Origin: Mikania micrantha
Lineage: Eukaryota; Streptophyta; Magnoliopsida; Asterales; Asteraceae
DNA: 64,000 nt
Direction: 5' to 3'
Assembly (NCBI GenBank): GCA_009363875.1
Contig: CM018683.1
Location: forward strand, 42,244,804 to 42,308,803
Each line of letters begins with the position of its first letter. The stretch's first letter is position 1. Made by a program: the position numbers and the translations under genes. The notes below the pieces were generated by a model. It saw only the letters and a program-made list of their open reading frames with translations, had not been told where the DNA came from and made no database searches. Positions 23,363-36,464 of the stretch are shown piece after piece.

Positions 23363-24459
23363 CCCAATAAAGAACCATATCAACATGATGATCTTGAAAA
23401 AAAAAATTCCAAACACACGAATAACAAAAAATTGAATATCGAGCCATTTCATGTTTCTAAATACTTCTTTCATGTATGAATGCTTCAGAAATGAAAAGGC
23501 CAAGAAATCATGCTAATTTTTTTCGTATGCCACCTTAAAAACAAACATATCAAGAAATGATGCCATTGATCTTGGTTGAGATTTCCACCAATTAATTAAT
23601 TAATAAACTTATCCTTATATTAATAACTAACACATACAAAGATATAAATATACATCAAATTAACATACATGGTTGTTGAATTATTCTCTAGATTGGACCA
23701 GAGATACCTATATATCAGGTTAACATGATAACATATTCGGTCGTTAATGTATCATAAAGTGTTTGCAACCTTGTAAATTGTTCCATTTAAGAAAACCAAA
23801 TAAAAAAAAATCTAAATGTATTAGAAAGGTATATCATAAATCATGTTAATTGATATAGAAGAAAATGGACCCAAAAAAACCTTTGCAGGTAAAACTACTT
23901 GTCATTTTTGCCACCTATAATATCCATATATCAATAAACAAAAAAGCACACATGTAAGTGTAATATATGTCTTTGTGTGTATTTCAGAATAAAAAATGAT
24001 AACTTAAAACAAAACCACCTCAATATGAGTCCAACTGCTCCAACCTGCAACAATAAATCAATAAATCAATTGCAACTTTTTCGTTTTACAAAGTGATGAT
24101 AGTGATGAGATTTCAACCCATTTACCTAAAAGTTGGTCAATGTAAGAAATGAACCGTAAAATCCCTCTTAGAACGAATATTTGGTTTTAAATATGAAACA
24201 ACAAAACTGGTCTATGAAAGAAAACTAAAAAACTCATCTTCACATGATTTGAGAAATGGTCCAACTACTCATTTTCCTATTCAAGGTTAATCTGTTTGTG
24301 ATCTTCAACTACCCTAAACCCAGTATGGCTATATATACAAATGTTAATGTTTTCACAGACAGCAAAAACAAAACATCACCTGTGACTCTACAAAAAACAA
24401 AAGCTCCAACCAGGTCTATCAAAGTCAGCTATGCAAAACTCTATTTCCTTTACATTTAA

Positions 24460-24562
24460 TCATCCGACAGTAGCCTCAAGAGCCACTTCAAGCTGATTGT
24501 TCATTGTAACATACTGATCGGAGGACAGGGCTGCAAGCATCTCTTTATGCTTTTTTATATCC
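24460..24562 (-). pseudogene. captured terminal exon of an unrecognised gene
   Basis: On the minus strand a pyrimidine-rich tract ending TTTTCAG (24563-24569) precedes 33 codons beginning DIKKHKEMLAALSSDQYV and ending EATVG, then TGA. Polar, helical-looking and clearly protein-like in codon use compared with its surroundings. It sits inside Helitron A, which fits gene-fragment capture. The source family was not recognised. Confidence 0.5.
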
Positions 24563-26505
24563 CTGAAAAATCAGATAATTGATTACATACAAAACCATAA
24601 TCTAGATCTAAAACAAGCGCTTTAGTAAATCAGAAAAAAAAAATTAACAACATTTTAATTCCCAGATAATCTAAATCTTAATGTGTCATTGAATTGAAAA
24701 TTATTGCAGATTATTTACATTTGATGGAAATTAATTTGTTAAGGATATTAATCTATATATGTAATTACTACAACCATTATGTAATACATAGTTAGAGTGC
24801 CTAGGATCCTTATATCAATTGAGGATTTCAAGATGAAACCAAGTGATGCAGGTTTTGGTTTTTGGAAGTAATAGTTTAAACGTTGTACTTTGTGTATTTA
24901 GATTCATTTTTAACTGTTATTTATATCCAATTTATTTAATTTTTTGGCTTTCATTGCCTTTCTAAAAGTTATTTCTTTGTTGCTATGTATCTTAATTAAG
25001 TGTTATTTTATTTGATTGGGACAATTTGAGTTTATATAACTCATGTCTTTGACAAAATTCCTGATTTTGTTTAGTTCGGTGAAGTTTTTCGTTGGCTAAT
25101 TCCATATCTCGTCTAATAGCAATTTGTTTTACATAATTCAAACCAACAAATTAAAGTTATTCTTTAAAATATACGGGTTGCGTATAGAATTTTTGTTTCA
25201 TATAAAGAAAAATCATTATTAAAATATACGGGTTGCGTATAGAATCAACCATGTATGCTCTTTATTAAAATAAATAATTATTGAAATGTGATGTTTATGT
25301 AATGATTTTTCTTTATATGAAACAAAAAAGAAGAAAAAAACTCAAAAATTGGTTTTAGTTAATCCCCATAAATTGGTTTCTTATTCATATCTTGACATAG
25401 TATTGGCAAAAATAATTTTTCTTTGGATTCTATGTACTCTTGTACCAGATTGTATGCATATATACACACATACAAATTGCATACATCTATCTACTTTATA
25501 CTTATCCACTTAAGAAAAATCAACTATGTATTGAAAACCATATGAGTACTTATTTTTGAAACAAAAATACACACACATAAACACAGAAATGCATATAAAT
25601 ATCCAGAATTGCATACATACACAAAATACAAACCATTTTTTTAAATGCATTCTTTTCGACCATACAAACCATTTATACACAGAGCCGTTGGACAATACTT
25701 ACATAAACAACATGCATACAAAAATATGCATACAAACTTATAAAATACACAAATACGGATATTGAGGAGATATACCAAATATGAGGCAAAATCAAAGAGC
25801 CAAATTCAAGAAAACCAGATGGAGTAGCAGTGGCAGTCGAATATGGCATACAACTGTGTAGAAAAAAAATAGGTTAAACAATGCATAAAAATTAGGTTAA
25901 ATAAAATTTTGAAGAGGCATACCAAGAGAGGCAGATGAAGGCCAACACAAGAGAAGATGATTGAAGAGAAGCAACTCTTTTTAAAAGAAATATTCAAATT
26001 TTGAAAAATTGAATGTAGAGCCATTTCTTGGTTGCTCTTTTCGTGTATGTCTTGTTCAAAAGCGAAAAATCCAAGAAAAGATAACTACTTCTTTCGTCGA
26101 CATGATTCAGAAGTGAAGGCATCAAGAAATCATGGGTCGTTCGAGTTCCAGGGTTGAGAAATCACATCTGGTTGAGATATATTCTGATTATGAAAAAAGT
26201 AGATCAAAGCTCTAACCTAGAGATTGTAAGATTTCTTTAATGGGGGGGAAATGGAAATGAGAAATAAGGAGAAGTAGGCTGAAGAGATTAAAATGGATTC
26301 AAGAGGAATGATGCAATTAGAATTAGGCAATGAATTGTTGTAAGACAAGCTACATATTTTTTACAATTCTTATACGGTAAAGCATTGAAGCAATGAATGG
26401 TTGTAATACAAGCTTCCTCACTTGCACATTTCTTAATTTTAAAACTTTTCAACACTCTCTCTCCAATCTCTGTTATATAATAGTAAGTATACACACACAC
26501 ACACA

Positions 26506-26905
26506 CTAGTGAGATGCCCGCGTGATGCAGCGGAAAACAAAATAATTAGGCTACTGATTTTGGTTCGTAAAAAGCTTAAACCACCTAATTTTTGTCAAAT
26601 CAACTCTTTTAATGAAAAAATTTATTATGATAAAATTCAATATTTAAAATGTCAAATATGATATGACAAAAGTGTGAAGAAGTAATTTATTTGATTTGAG
26701 AGAGTTTTCTTTTATAGGTATTATATGACACTTTATTTTTTAAATGTATCAATGTAGGACAAATTAAAGTAAAAGAAAACCATTTAGTTTATGGCTCTTA
26801 AAACTTTGTTTGTTATACTTTATGTTTTAAGAGTTGTAAAACTCTTAATTTTAAGAGTTTTTGGTAAAACACTATTGTGTCCTTCCTATATATATTATAT
26901 AGTAG

Positions 26906-26912
<7 letters not shown>
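26506..26912 (-). mobile_element. non-autonomous Helitron B (~0.4 kb)
   Basis: The left edge on the minus strand gives CCGCTGCATCACGCGG, then GCATCTCA, then CTAG followed by T. The right edge on the minus strand gives ATATACTACTATATAAT, a close match to plant Helitron 5' ends. It lies about 15 bp from Helitron A, in the same orientation, with only an AC repeat between. Confidence 0.65.

Positions 26913-26934
<22 letters not shown>
26903..26934. repeat. (AT)n microsatellite
   Basis: About 13 AT dinucleotides between Helitron B and the next element. Confidence 0.9.
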
Positions 26935-26936
<2 letters not shown>

Positions 26937-28543
26937 AGGATGGAAGTTTTCATAAATCATCAAAAATGAACTAAACTACTACCACCATCTAATGGTTCAT
27001 TTAAAATCTAAGTGCATAGTCATTTTTCATTTTTAATAAGAGAGGGCATTTATGACATTTTGTAACCAATTAAAAACCTAGTTTTAATATGGTGGTGACA
27101 AGTGTCACCATCTAAAATATTTTAATATATATAATTTTTTATATCAAGTTTACCTCTTCTTTTTTTAAACATTCATAACCTTTTATATTATATTATTATT
27201 TTTAAATAAAATTGCGCCATTATACTCGTTTCAATTTTCTTTTTAATTCCGTTATAATCTCAACAAGTTTTTTTTAAATGTCATGTAATTTACAGTAATG
27301 TAACACATTATTTACAGAGATTTATTCTCTTTAATTCCGTTTTAATCTGAACTACTTTTTAATTTTTTTTAACTATCTCGCTTTACATCGATGTAACGAA
27401 CATAAACATAACACATTACTTTAATTTTTCTAACATCGGTAAATTAAAGTAATGTAATACAAAATGAAGTACTATATAATGATATAATTTACAATGATGT
27501 AACACATTTTTTACAATGATGTAATTTTCTTTTTAATTTCGTTATAATCTCGACTAGTTTTTAATTCTTTCTCATATGTCTTTTATTTACATCGATGTAA
27601 CAAGCATAAAAATAATACATTATTTTAAAATTTTTTTCTAACAATGCTAAATTATAATAATGTAATATAACACGTTATAATAACACATTTTGATTTTTTT
27701 TCTAACAATGATAATTAAAGTGATGTAATTTTATCATTGTTGGAAAAAATTTCGAATTAATTTGTTATATTTAAGTTCGTTACAATTAGGAGTGAGCGAA
27801 AAAGCTGAAAAAACCGAACGTGATCGAATTAACCGAAAAAACTGAACCGAAACTAAATAAACCGAAAACCGAAACGGAACCGAATAAAACCGAAAAAAAA
27901 CAAAACCGAACCGAATTTTTAATCTTGTTTAAAAAATTAATATATATAGTTAGTGTTCGATCAATGAATTTATGAATTATCCATTGTTAGACATGTTTGT
28001 ATTTTCAATATTGGGCATGAAAAACAACAAAAAAACACAAAAATAAAAACAAATAAAAAAACCGAACTGAACCGAAAAAACCGAATGGTTCATAATAACG
28101 AAAAACCGACTATGTCATTTCGATTTCCGTTTTTGCCAAAAATTCAACTGAACCGAACCGAGGACACCAATAGTTACAATGATGTAAATACGGAGCATCT
28201 AAAAAATAAAAAGTAATAAAAACTAGTCAAGACTATAATTGATTTAAAGAGAAAAATGAGACGAATATAATGATGCAATTTTTAAAAAAAGTAATATAAT
28301 ATACAAAATAGGGGGTAAACTTTATTTAAAAAATTAGATTTATTAAAATATATTAAACAGTGACACTTGTGAACACTAAAATAAATCTAACTTTTTGGGT
28401 GGTTACAAAATGTTCAAAATGTCATCTCTTATTAAAAATGGAAAATGACACATGGCAAGGTCATATGCACTTTCTTTTTAAATTAGTCATTGAATGATAG
28501 TTAAAGGGTTAACTCATTTTTGGTAGGTTATATTTTTATCCTT
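26934..28543. mobile_element. 1.6-kb element with ~210-bp inverted repeats
   Basis: Left arm 26934-27146 and right arm 28318-28543 are inverted copies: CATTTTTAATAAGAGA, CATTTTGTAACCA and GACAAGTGTCAC / complement of GTGACACTTGTG. The interior repeats TTACA-TGATGTAAC words and has no open frame. A large non-autonomous DNA transposon is likely; superfamily unknown. A hAT-type MITE is nested inside. Confidence 0.75.
27787..28172. mobile_element. hAT-type MITE with 8-bp TSD
   Basis: GTTACAAT flanks both sides (27779-27786 and 28173-28180). The ends are TAGGAGTGAGC and, on the complement of the right side, TATTGGTGTCC. The interior is ACCGAA-rich in both arms. The 8-bp duplication and TA(g)G-type ends fit hAT. 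Confidence 0.75.
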
Positions 28544-28581
28544 TCTCTCTCTCTATATATGTATATACACACACATACATG

Positions 28582-28583
<2 letters not shown>

Positions 28584-28626
<43 letters not shown>
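28584..28626. repeat. (AT)n microsatellite
   Basis: About 20 AT dinucleotides, preceded by CT, TATG and AC tracts from 28540. Confidence 0.9.
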
Positions 28627-28628
<2 letters not shown>

Positions 28629-28629
28629 T

Positions 28630-29000
28630 TTCTCTCAAAGTGTATTATGGACTTTTCACATTTTCATTAAATGAGGGATATGATCTGTTACTTTATGCCA
28701 CATCACTCTATAATATATTTATACACACACACACACACAAACACACACATACTGGTATTTATTCCAGACACCTTCCATCAACTTTTTGGCTCACCAAATT
28801 TCAAATCATCTTCTCAAACACACATACAAGTACAATCCTCTATTAATTTTCTTATTCTTACTTTTCTACCATCACCTTTTTCAAGTTTCAATACCATCTT
28901 CTCTCACATCTCAACACTTACCATTTTCATATCTTCTATATCTTTCATATCTTCCCAAGCTCACAGAGGTCTCGAAGCAAGCATGTCGGTTGTTCCCCAC
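28630..29000. other. TE-rich spacer, no gene supported
   Basis: Contains an (AC)n tract and a CT/TC-rich stretch. Open frames here have simple-sequence composition and are not accepted as genes. Confidence 0.5.
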
Positions 29001-32000
29001 TGTCGCACCCTGAGAAATCTCGTCCCTTTCGGGGGTGCGAACAACAGACTAGTCAGGATCGCAGTCTCCAGTCATACAGTTGCGCGACCTACATGTCTGG
29101 TTTCATACGTACATCCAAATACTTGGACAAAACAGTTTTATAAAATCAGAGTTGCGGAAGTAAATGTAAAAGTTTTCAAAGCAGTTTGAATACATAAGTT
29201 GCGGAAGCGTTCTTAAAACAGTTTTCAATATAACATAAGATTATAGTTTGCGGAAGCGTTTAAAGATGTTTAACAATACATAACATAACAAGTGGTAAAT
29301 GTTCTCAAAGCCTAAAGCACTATGTAGATTCATGAGACTCCAGCCTAGCATCCTATCCTTGCGTGTGTGCCTTAGTTGCCTGAGAAAACATGCGAGGAAA
29401 AAGGGTCAACACAAAGGTTGGTGAGAGCACATGTTTGAATCAGCAGTAAACATCAAAATGTTTAAAGTAAGTGTTTTGCAGGTTTACATATCATTACAAT
29501 GCAATATCCATTGATAGCTAGTCAATATGTGTTATACCATATGTAGGTTCGCAACCGAAGCTAACATGTTGCCTCCCACCATATCCATCTAACAAGATAT
29601 GACAATGTTGTTTGGTCAATTTTGCACTGTTCTGACCTCATGTTGGGGTGGCCATACGGCGCGCAACAGTGGGGCTTGTCAGGCCCAAATAGTACTATTT
29701 AGAATTACCACGCTAAGCGTCACGCACTATTAACGGTTCGAGATGTGTTTAATGAGGACTTATCAGTTTTGTGGATGAGTGCCACACATATGCATATACG
29801 TGATATTAGCATGTACAAGTGTAACCAAAAAGTATGTTGTTGTTAAGAAACAGTTTGTATGCAATGTTTTCTCCCCCAAAGGTAGAAAATAGAAAAAGGG
29901 GCCGTGAACTCACCTGGTAAAGGAGTTCCGGTTATACGCTCACTACCTGTGAATACTAGCACCTACTAGTATGCACCTATAACCATATAGGTTGTAAGTA
30001 TGGGTTTTGTGGTGTGTTGTATTCCATACAACTCTAAGTGTCGGTATGCTCAACTGAGTGTTTGTGTGTTGACTTGTGTTGACTCTACGAATCGTTGGTG
30101 ACGCGTTTGTTGTGTTTAGTTCGTTTAATGTGTCTTACTGCAAGTAAGACACCAACATGCGTCCTATGACTCTAACCGTGATATTTTCACATATACCAAG
30201 TTTCGAAAATCATAACGTTTCCATTTCGGAAAAGTTTCTATATTTGGAAAATTTCTATTTTTGGAAAGTATAGTTATGAAAGTCCATTTCATAAAACTAA
30301 TAACTCTTAGTATGTTTATAAAAACATATTTAAACATATCATTTGCGTATAAATTGCCATTTTAGGCGTTTGGCCCAAATAAAGTTTCCTAAAATAGTAA
30401 GTATCCGTTTAAAAGTTCGTTTTCACAAATCCAAGTTTCCAATATGTTTAGAAATCATTTTTAAGCATATTTCAATAATCGTAATTCATCAAAACCACTT
30501 AGAACATCAAAACCCCTCTTTTGATTTACAAAAGTTTCCTTATTTAGTGAATTTCTACAAAATCGTGTTTTTCACCAAATCAATCACCAAAATGTGTTTC
30601 TAAATACCTCAATATGCATTTGACAACATCTAGACATGTCTAACATGTCTAGATCATCATAAATCTACAACATGCAAAATAAAGTTTCCTTTTTTGGCAA
30701 GTTTACCAAAATCATCACAATAACTTATCCAAACTCAAATCCAACATTACTTGTGATAATTGCGTAGGAAGAACTACGTCAGCAACGAATTGAGCACATT
30801 TGATCGTGTTTAAAATCCATGTGGAATTGACAATCAAAATGATTATGGGATGATAGTATGCGAAAAATGATGAACGTGGGCGAAAACCGCGTACAAAACG
30901 GAGTTACGGATGGCCCGGAATTGCAAAACGAAGCTTCTGTCGAAAAATGGAAAAAAATTGGTCTTCGCGGTACGCTAAGGAGGAGCTAAGGGTTCTTCGC
31001 GGTACGCGATGTTTGAAAATATCTGAGATTTCTCCGGATTTCTTCGTGGTACGCAAAGTCTACTTTTCTTCTGTTCGCGGTACGCGACGGATGGAGGAGT
31101 CGCCAACTTGCTTAAAATATTAGATTTTCATCAGCATTTTCATTCTTATCTTCTCAACGACGACACCAGCCACCACCCTGCGAAAATTTCATTTTTCCAC
31201 CAGTAAATCTCCATTTTTAAGGCTCCACGACGTTTAGATCGCATCAAGAAGCGTTAAAACAAGTTCAGATCATCTTTCTACCCGCAGAACTCCTCCAGAT
31301 TAGGTAATGGTTCATTCTAGTCTCTTATTTTGATAATGAATGATTAATCTTGTTTTTGAACGTAATGATATAGTTAGGGTTGTTGATTATTGCCTAGATG
31401 ATGGCTAGGATTGATTATAAATGACAAACTCGAATTGTTAACGGGTAAATCCTTGTTTTGAGCCGTTGTAATGCCCGGTTTGCATGAAATCATAACAATG
31501 GTTATAATGGTTTAAACCATTTGATTGTGACAATGTAGGTGATTAGTTTGATTAATCTTTGACATGAAACGTGAAAGTTTGGTGTTTCAAACTAATCACA
31601 ATCAGTAACATACTCATTGGAATGATTATCTGATGTTCATGATAACAGTCAGATTAGTATGTTAAACATGGTTATTAAACCTAATCTATTATTACATTGT
31701 GATATTTCATGATATTTGGGTAATCAATAACAAGGATTGATCATTCTTAAGCCATTAACCTGTCTAGGAACTGCTTTAGCATAACAATCAATAACATTAA
31801 CTATTTGACTAATCTGAGAATATTCTGATTAATCAAGATTGTCATCAACATAATATTAGGAACCTGGATCAGTGTAGGTTCCTACAGTATCATACATTGT
31901 ATGATATGATATTAAGATAATCATTAAAAATCTTATATTAGTTTGATGACTTTAAGGCAATGTCTTTGACATTGGACGTTCAAGAAGATTTAATCAGTAA

Positions 32001-32884
32001 GTTAAAACATTAATAACATATCAAACATAAACCAATGCAGAATTACATCATTAGCACCAGTTGCGAGTGTTCCTATTGCTGTGAGATATCCAGTGAGTTT
32101 TGTACAACCCCTTTTCTTTTTACTGTCTTACAAACATCGGGGTAACTCTGCAAACTGTTTTCTGAACATATGATATGCATCACTGTTATCTGTGTGATTT
32201 CATGTGACTTTAGTGTGATTTCATGGGATTTTGCCGTTAGTATCTCTATCACAGTATCAAAAGTCCTCATCTCGTGAACTGTATCTAGTGAACCCATGTG
32301 GGGCCGAACATGAATCATTGATAGTACTATTGGCTGACAACTCATTCGCTGGGAGGATTGCATCTCCCCTGGTGTGAATGTTTGGTACCTGTTTCCATTA
32401 CAACTTCTTAATGTTAGTGATAGACAATAAGATAATGAGGCATTAAGATATTTAACGACGGGTAGTATCTTCGTGAACGAACAACTGTCCGAAAGGAACT
32501 AGATACGGGTCCCATGGTTATCCGGAACTGAACATTTTGAGAACTTATTTATCATATCATATTGATTTAAATTGAACGGTCGAACTCACCAGCTTTGTGC
32601 TGACGTTTTTAAACTCAACATTTTTGCAGGACAACAGTGACGACATGGTGAGGATGCACTTCACTTAGTTGAACTTAAATGTACTAGATTGTATAATAAA
32701 CCTAGCTGTTAAGTTGATGTATTTACGAACCCTTGTAATATATTTATTTTAAGTGAATCTGTGTGCTGTGATATCGGTTCAAGTAAGTCACATCTCATCT
32801 CTGAGACATCACCACTATGTTTCCGCAATCACATCAGAGTAGCAAGTGACATCATCACAGGTGACGAGAAGTGGGGGTGTGACA
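29001..32884. mobile_element. LTR-like composite with two outward-facing 3' ends
   Basis: The left edge is TGTCGCACCC and the right edge GGGTGTGACA, an inverted terminal pair typical of gypsy LTRs. Near the left edge the minus strand carries the U5-type block CTCACCAACCTTTGTGTTGAC followed by TTTTCTCAGG (29380-29430). Near the right edge the plus strand carries the equivalent CTCACCAGCTTTGTGCTGAC with TTTTTGCAGG (32585-32632). The flanks (CCCAC / TTACT) are not a duplication. Either two LTR halves in opposite orientation were fused, or one LTR has an unusual architecture. Non-coding. Confidence 0.6.
30963..31087. repeat. TTCGCGGTACGC word array
   Basis: Four copies of (T)TCGYGGTACGC within 125 bp, in the middle of the LTR-like composite. 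Confidence 0.8.
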
Positions 32885-33474
32885 TTACTAGACTTTAAAA
32901 TCAGTAGATCTATATCAATATCGCATAAAATCTTCAACAAATTCATGCATGTGAGCTGATCGGAGTTGCATGTGGGTGGATGTTCATGCATGTGGGTCTT
33001 TACCCATTGCATGTTAGATCTAACCATAAATAAGCATGTAAAACTACCTTAGATGCTCTAAAACACTGAGATGAAGCTGGATCAGGGACTTGGCAGCTCT
33101 AAAACCTTCTGGGAATGATCTCCTAGGAGGTTCAAGTAATGGTGATGATAAAAACAAGCTTCCTTGTTTGCTTCAAGCCTTCCAAGAGCTCCAATGGCTT
33201 CCAAGCTCAACAATGGAGGTTTTTCTTGTGAAATGATGAAGAAATATGGGTAGAAGCTCGAGATAGAGGTGCTATGGCCGAGAAAATAGGATAGGAATGA
33301 TTAAAAATGAGATAGGTTGAGTGTTAAGGTGGTTTTGGCATCTGCAGCTTCCAAGCGTATCGCCTAGCGTGCGTGCGTGAGGCCAGGCGTACTTCCTGGA
33401 TTAAAATAATCAGATTGGTGTTTGGTTCATTCGCGCGCATAGCCTGGTGTCGTTGCGGCTCCCCGGGCGTAATG
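32885..33474 (-). mobile_element. outer gypsy LTR, left piece
   Basis: LTR-like sequence that runs into GCGTAC/CGCCTAGCG words (33355-33470) and is cut at 33474 by the insertion of the 11.6-kb element; it continues at 45089. The left boundary coincides with the end of the 29001-32884 composite and its own 3' terminus is missing. Confidence 0.6.
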
Positions 33475-34879
33475 TGTAACACCCCGACCGACGGCGGAAT
33501 CGTCGGGATGCCACGAGGGATGTGTAGATTGTTCAAAAGCTCGTGGGCATCTAAATCAAATCATCATATATCATTTAATCAACCAAAATAATTACACAAA
33601 AATCATGTTCATCATGAATCAAGTACATTAGTTACGCAAAAGAATTAGTTAAACTAACTAAACTCTAATCGCCAGAAATTTAGTTAATTAACTAAGTCCA
33701 AGATCCTATATGATGATGTCCAAAATAGAAGAGATCCTCTCTTCATTCCTACTTGTCTCCATCACCTGAAACATGTAAGAAAATCAAGTGTCAACTACGA
33801 AGTAGTTGGTGAGTAATCATAAGTTTTTATACTTAAAAGGTTTTATAAAATGAATTTAAGAGTTTAAGTTTAAAAATGGTTTTATAAAAAGGTTTAGATA
33901 AAATGAGTATAATTGCTTATGATTTCCTGAGTGAATCCATAATAATACCTGTATGAGATAATCCAATCAATCTCCAAACTCAACAATCAAACACATACAC
34001 AATCACATTATCACATAACCAATCAGTCATAATCAATCACAAATAATCATAGTCAAACATAGATAATCAATCCACAAACTAATCAACCAATCTCATCAAT
34101 TATATTCTCAAATAATGTTCGTGACTATACATGATCATTATGTAAATAACATAAGTTAAATACATGATTCATGGAGTGGTCGCTAACCACGTGACAATAC
34201 ATGAAGTCAAAGCATTTAACCGAAGTCAAAGGCAATGCTTCACAGATGTGGAAATCATCCACATGACAATACACGATGTCAAAGCAATTAACCGAAGTTA
34301 AGAGCGATGATTATCGGGGTTTGAGACAATACTTGTAATCTTTGTTATTAACCGGAGTCAATAACAATGCTTACATGGATATAAAATAATAAGAGACAAT
34401 CCATAATAATTAATAATTTTATATCGTGAATATCATATTGATAAACAGGTATTAACCTTGAGTTATCAAAATAATATTTGAATTTGGTATACATGCTTCA
34501 CCTCCGAGTTTTAAAACTAAAAACAGTGTAAAGAAAGGGAGGTTATGAGAACTCACCTGAAGTCCTTAGTATCTGTGTTCTCGTATTATGCGCGCTCACC
34601 GTTTTCGTACTGATGTTGTATTCACAGTCCTGTGTTTGATTAAATGTTATCTAAAGTTATGATCCCTTATTTGATTGTTCTTTTTGAAATCTAAGTTGTT
34701 AATTGAGTTGGTGTAGTGAAAATGGCTCATTCTTGTGATTTTCATAAAAATGGCTCATGCTAATGAGTTTTCACCCGAATGAGTCATTCTCCCGAATGAG
34801 TCCCGAATGAGTCATTCTCCCGAATGAGTCTCCCGAATGAGTCCCCCGAATGAGTCACCCGAATGAGTCACCCGAATGA

Positions 34880-35170
34880 GTCATACTCCACTCATTCTCC
34901 CGAATGAGCTCATACTCCACTCATTCTCCCGAATGAGCTCATACTCCACTCATTCTCCCGAATGAGCTCATACTCCACTCATTCTCCCGAATGAGCTCAT
35001 ACTCCACTCATTCTCCCGAATGAGCTCATACTCCACTCATTCTCCCGAATGAGCTCATACTCCACTCATTCTCCCGAATGAGCTCATACTCCACTCATTC
35101 TCCCGAATGAGCTCATACTCCACTCATTCTCCCGAATGAGCTCATACTCCACTCATTCTCCACTCATTCG
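34880..35170. repeat. 29-bp palindromic minisatellite in the 3' LTR
   Basis: Nine units of 29 bp containing CTCATTCTCCCGAATGAG, itself a hairpin (CTCATTC/GAATGAG). Degenerate CCCGAATGAGTC words precede it from 34770. Confidence 0.97.
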
Positions 35171-35604
35171 GCCGAATGGCTCATACTCATGGGCCATTCG
35201 CCCGAACGGGTTTTCAGCCATGGGAGAAGATGATTTCGAGGTATAGTCGTATATATAGTCGTTTTGAGTGGGTTTAGGCGAGTAAACTCATTTAGAAGGT
35301 GTATGGGTCGAAAAAGTGATGTTTTGAACCGGTTAAAGTTCGGTTTTTGTCGGGTTTGTAGAAAACCCTAAAAACCGAAACTTCTCTCTAAGATTTCGAG
35401 AGTTTGAGATGGAGATAGGGCCGATCCTTGGTACCTTTTTGTAGGGAATGTCGAGATCTTCGATTTGGCGCAAGAATGAGATGATTTGGTTGAGTTTTGA
35501 GTGAGTTATGGTAGAGAGAAGGTAGAGAGAGAAAGTTTGGCCGGAAATGAGAGTGTAGAGAGAGAGTGAGTGTTGTAAAAATGAGGAAGAAGGAGATGTC
35601 CTTC

Positions 35605-35616
35605 TTCCTTATAACG
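35605..35616 (-). promoter_or_regulatory. candidate TATA box of the 3' LTR
   Basis: The minus strand reads GCGTTATAAGGAAG, upstream of a CT-rich leader (complement of the GAGA tract). The same box lies at 44229-44240 in the 5' LTR, where it would drive the element. Confidence 0.45.
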
Positions 35617-36464
35617 CGTATCATCACCCCGTGTCGGGTCTCGTTTTTATCGCGATAAAATATAATAAATGATCGGTTATGCTCGGTTTTTAACGAAAAC
35701 AAATTTAAGCATAACATGTCTAAATAATTGGATTTCCTTAATTAAAATGATTTAAATAATTTTATTTCGTAAAACGATTTCGTTTTATTTTTTACTAAAT
35801 TAATTATTTTAAATAACTGATTTACCCGGTTTTGCTTTAGGTTTTGATTCCTAATAAACGTTTTCAGTTTTCATTTATTAATTTTAGTATCGCTTGATAT
35901 TATTTAATTATTTCGTCGAAACGCGTCACTCGCGTACGTATTCGTAAAGATCGTCACCTTTGCGAATTCGTCGCTCGTATCGTATTTCGATTCGATTTAC
36001 GATTTATTGAATATTGTTTCAGAATATTATTCCTAATAACTATATTCGTGTGAATCGTCACTCACGCGAATACATTTATTAAGTTAATATTTCTGAATTA
36101 ATATTCGTGTTTAGATAACGTTCGTAACCTCACATCGCGTAATCAGTTCCATTATTTTATAAATTTTAATATTAAAATTTCCAAACCAAACCCCATATTC
36201 ATTTTTATTTCGAACCGACAATCATCATTTTCAATAATATTACTGCGATGAACTCTCTGGTTCTGTTTAGTTGGGTTACAACTAAACTTCCCATGGTTTA
36301 CGCGTATAATATATATTATAATCATGCATACCAGTAACAGTGATAATATCAGTAATGTTAATCAATAATTTCATAATCATCAATAATTATAAATCTCCGG
36401 TCGTAACAGTACAATCGTACGGATGTACGGTCGTACGGACAACCGAAAGTACAGTGATGTTACA

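Larger units (their letters stand above)
22580..26492 (-). mobile_element. non-autonomous Helitron A (~3.9 kb)
   Basis: On the minus strand the left edge reads GCCGCATCGCGCGGG, then eight bases, then CTAG followed by T: the hairpin plus CTRR terminus of Helitrons. The right edge on the minus strand, GTATACTTACTATTATATAAC, resembles plant Helitron 5' ends (TCTATACTACTATATAA type). AC and AT dinucleotides abut both ends. The 3' end is well supported; pairing with this 5' end is inferred. No Rep/helicase seen. Confidence 0.6.
33475..36464 (-). repeat. 3' LTR (2990 bp)
   Basis: Left end TGTAACACCCCGACC, right end GTGATGTTACA. Order on the plus strand: U5 block (33770-33812), minisatellite (34770-35220), AAACCCTAAAAACC (35363), GAGA tract (35515-35570), TATA-like box, U3. 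Confidence 0.97.

Noticed and set aside
28520..29189. Open frames of 108 and 172 codons on the plus strand
   Set aside because: They run through AT and AC microsatellites and across the TGTCGCACCC edge of an LTR; composition is simple-sequence with no family resemblance.
34770..35220. CRISPR-like array
   Set aside because: Regular repeats but no unique spacers: it is a head-to-tail 29-bp minisatellite inside an LTR of a plant retrotransposon.
35388..35717. 109-codon frame repeated at 44012-44341
   Set aside because: Lies in the LTR leader/TATA region in both LTRs; it is duplicated only because LTRs are, and no protein family is visible.
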